Below, piece by piece: positions 6,028-7,426 of a stretch of 7,426 bases of DNA (its first letter is position 1; every line of letters begins with the position of its first letter). Position numbers and translations under genes: made by a program. A model generated the notes under the pieces. That model ran no database searches, was not told the DNA's origin, and saw nothing but the letters and a program-made list of their open reading frames with translations. This DNA comes from Nitrospiraceae bacterium UBA2166 (GTDB lineage Bacteria > Nitrospirota > Nitrospiria > Nitrospirales > UBA2166): assembly GCA_002328825.1 (NCBI GenBank), contig DCWI01000119.1, positions 1-7,426 on the forward strand, read 5' to 3'.

Positions 6028-6134
6028 GGATGGGCTTTCTGCTATTTAGTAGACTTGTTCTGATGTGGTTATGGTGACCGGCGCCCTTTTATAGCGCTAT
6101 TGAGGCAGTGAATTCAGCATTGTTCGGTGCTGTT

Positions 6135-7127
6135 CTACAAGTGGCACCATACTTGATGTTGCGTTTTCCCCTCACCAATTTGAACTAGAGGAGGCTCCGT
6201 TGTTTTACAATGGGCCATTGCTTGGGGACAGCGGGTGTGGAAACGGCATCCTGTAGGCGGGTTAAGAGGTGATGGTACATCTCCTGGAAGTGGAATGCGT
6301 TCTGTCTGTATTGTTGGGTCGGGGATAGGATTTGCTGAAATTAGAGCTTGGGTATAGGGGTGCTTAGGTTCGCGAAATAGAGTGTCAACAGAAGCCACTT
6401 CGGCGAGTTTTCCAAGGTACATGACCGCAACTCTATTTGCGATATGTTGTACTACATGAAGATCGTGGGAGATGAATAAGTAGGATAGGTCGTGTTCATC
6501 CTTAAGATCTTGAAGTAGGTTGAGAATTTGGGCTTGGATTGACACATCCAAAGCCGATACGGCTTCATCACACACAATAAACTTAGGTTTTAAGGCGAGG
6601 GCTCGTGCTATTCCTATTCGTTGTCGTTGTCCTCCTGAAAATTCGTGGGGGTAGCGGGATTGATAGGTTGGAGAGAGACCTACGTGTTCGAGTAATGTGG
6701 CAACCTTTTGTGTTGTTATCTGCCCATTACTGAGTCCATGGATGTTTATTGCTTCGCCAATGATTGACCCGATGGTCATGCGAGGATTTAGTGAACTATA
6801 TGGGTCTTGGAAGATAATCTGCATATCAGGTCTCGTGTGCCGAAGTTGTGCTGCATTCATTACTGTGATGTCTTTGCCATCAAAGACGATTGTTCCAGAT
6901 GTTGGTTCTATGAGGCGAAGGAGTGTTCTCCCTACAGTGGTTTTCCCACATCCTGATTCGCCAACTAGCCCAAGTGTTTCGCCTGCGTACACCTTGAACG
7001 ATATATCGTCAACAGCTTTAACCCATCCAGTTATTTTTGAAAATACACCACGGCGAACGGGAAAGTGCTTTTTAAGCTTGTGAATATCAAGAAGTATGGG
7101 CGTTTGTAATGGGGTTTGAGTTGTCAT
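6135..7127 (-). CDS. oppF: Peptide ABC transporter ATPase, OppF/DppF type
   Basis: A 330-residue ATPase of an oligo- or dipeptide importer, acting on the cytoplasmic face of the membrane with an OppD-type partner. The ABC motifs are intact: Walker A GESGCGKT (56-63), Q-loop Q107 in IIFQDPYSSLNPRMT, signature FSGGQRQR (163-170), Walker B FIVCDE with catalytic E188, D-loop SALD, and switch H221. The insert LKKHFPVRRGVFSKITGWVKAVD near the start is characteristic of OppF/DppF. The C-terminal extension has HPYTQAL and four cysteines (C294, C300, C307, C328); related ATPases bind a [4Fe-4S] cluster with this pattern. The gene follows the oppD-type gene by 28 bp but has no visible Shine-Dalgarno sequence. 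Peptide specificity (opp, dpp or app) cannot be told from the ATPase. Confidence 0.93.
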   Translation of the reverse strand: MTTQTPLQTPILLDIHKLKKHFPVRRGVFSKITGWVKAVDDISFKVYAGETLGLVGESGCGKTTVGRTLLRLIEPTSGTIVFDGKDITVMNAAQLRHTRPDMQIIFQDPYSSLNPRMTIGSIIGEAINIHGLSNGQITTQKVATLLEHVGLSPTYQSRYPHEFSGGQRQRIGIARALALKPKFIVCDEAVSALDVSIQAQILNLLQDLKDEHDLSYLFISHDLHVVQHIANRVAVMYLGKLAEVASVDTLFREPKHPYTQALISANPIPDPTIQTERIPLPGDVPSPLNPPTGCRFHTRCPQAMAHCKTTEPPLVQIGEGKTQHQVWCHL

Positions 7128-7155
7128 GGTTTATGGTTTGCGTAACATTTAAATA

Positions 7156-7426
7156 TCAGCTGATGTCTGCCTTTTTGTACAGCCAGCAGGCCGTTTCGTG
7201 TGCGGGGTCGGTCTGAATTAATAACGGGTCTTGATTCATGCAGTTGTCGAGTCGATCTTTGCAACGCGGCGCAAAGTGGCAGCCTTGCGGGTATAGCAGT
7301 GGGGAGGGAACCATGCCGTCAATAGCTTTGAGGCGGGTAGACGGATGGCCTGGTCGAGGGAGTGCATTGAGCAGGGCTTTTGTATAGGGATGTTGGGGGG
7401 TTTTGAAGAGCGTTAGCACATCAGTG
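7156..7426 (-). CDS. oppD: Peptide ABC transporter ATPase, OppD/DppD type, C-terminal part
   Basis: The last 89 residues are present; the N-terminal part, including all nucleotide-binding motifs, lies beyond the right edge. The frame is open through the last base, and the codon at 7417-7419 is an internal Val (GTG), not a start. The visible part is the C-terminal peptide-transporter extension: LFKTPQHPYTKALLNALPRPG, then MVPSPLLYPQGCHFAPRCKDR. Four cysteines in the C-x5-C-x6-C-xn-C pattern match the [4Fe-4S]-binding motif of the family. Position upstream of an OppF-type gene indicates OppD/DppD. Substrate-binding protein and permease genes are not in the window and may lie further right. Confidence 0.88.
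   Translation of the reverse strand, partial: TDVLTLFKTPQHPYTKALLNALPRPGHPSTRLKAIDGMVPSPLLYPQGCHFAPRCKDRLDNCMNQDPLLIQTDPAHETACWLYKKADIS

Larger units (their letters stand above)
5828..6134. other. Convergent intergenic region between dat and the oppF-type gene
   Basis: This is a 307-bp gap between tail-to-tail genes. It holds one reasonable minus-strand terminator (6001-6027) and one weak plus-strand hairpin (5948-5982). A 10-bp palindrome, ATAGCGCTAT (6091-6100), is unremarkable because several are expected by chance in a window this size. Open frames are all short; the longest noted is 33 codons on the minus strand at 5896-5997, without a ribosome binding site. No tRNA, repeat array or mobile-element end is visible. 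Confidence 0.65.

Noticed and set aside
6091..6100. 10-bp perfect palindrome ATAGCGCTAT
   Set aside because: Palindromes of this length are expected several times in 7.4 kb, and it lies between convergent genes where an operator is unlikely.
6115..6132. Hairpin (CAGCAT with GTGCTG) directly after the oppF-type stop codon
   Set aside because: The stem is short with a wobble pair, and no T run follows on the minus strand. The hairpin at 6001-6027 is a better terminator.

Overview
The window looks like ordinary chromosome from a bacterium of moderate GC content (mid-40s percent by eye). Housekeeping genes lie at both ends, with a short stretch of poorly characterised genes between them. No phage, transposon, CRISPR, tRNA or rRNA signal is visible. 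The phylum cannot be fixed from the sequence. A Sec-type signal peptide, good Shine-Dalgarno sites and ATGA-type overlaps indicate a bacterium with tightly packed operons.

Left block, minus strand (about 2575 down to 1): def (peptide deformylase, TTG start), fmt (methionyl-tRNA formyltransferase), htpX (membrane zinc protease) and the N-terminal end of rpe (ribulose-phosphate 3-epimerase), which runs off the left edge. Gaps are 5 bp, 14 bp and a 4-bp overlap, so this is one operon. Fmt adds the formyl group to initiator Met-tRNA and Def removes it from finished chains. HtpX is a membrane-protein quality-control protease in the position where I would more often expect rsmB.

Middle block, plus strand (about 2900 to 5827): a promoter with a perfect TATAAT box precedes a possible 16-codon leader ORF. 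The leader's stop overlaps the start of a 383-residue three-helix membrane protein carrying one DxDxDG calcium-type loop. Next come a 154-residue exported protein of unknown family, a small protein resembling chagasin-type (I42) cysteine protease inhibitors, and a well-conserved D-amino acid aminotransferase (dat). Spacing is 37 bp, an 8-bp overlap and 11 bp, which suggests one transcription unit. The first three genes are the least ordinary part of the window.

Right block, minus strand (7426 down to 6135): the C-terminal end of an OppD/DppD-type ABC ATPase and a complete OppF/DppF-type ATPase. Both carry the four-cysteine C-terminal motif of peptide transporter ATPases. They converge on dat across a 307-bp gap that holds a plausible terminator for the transporter operon.
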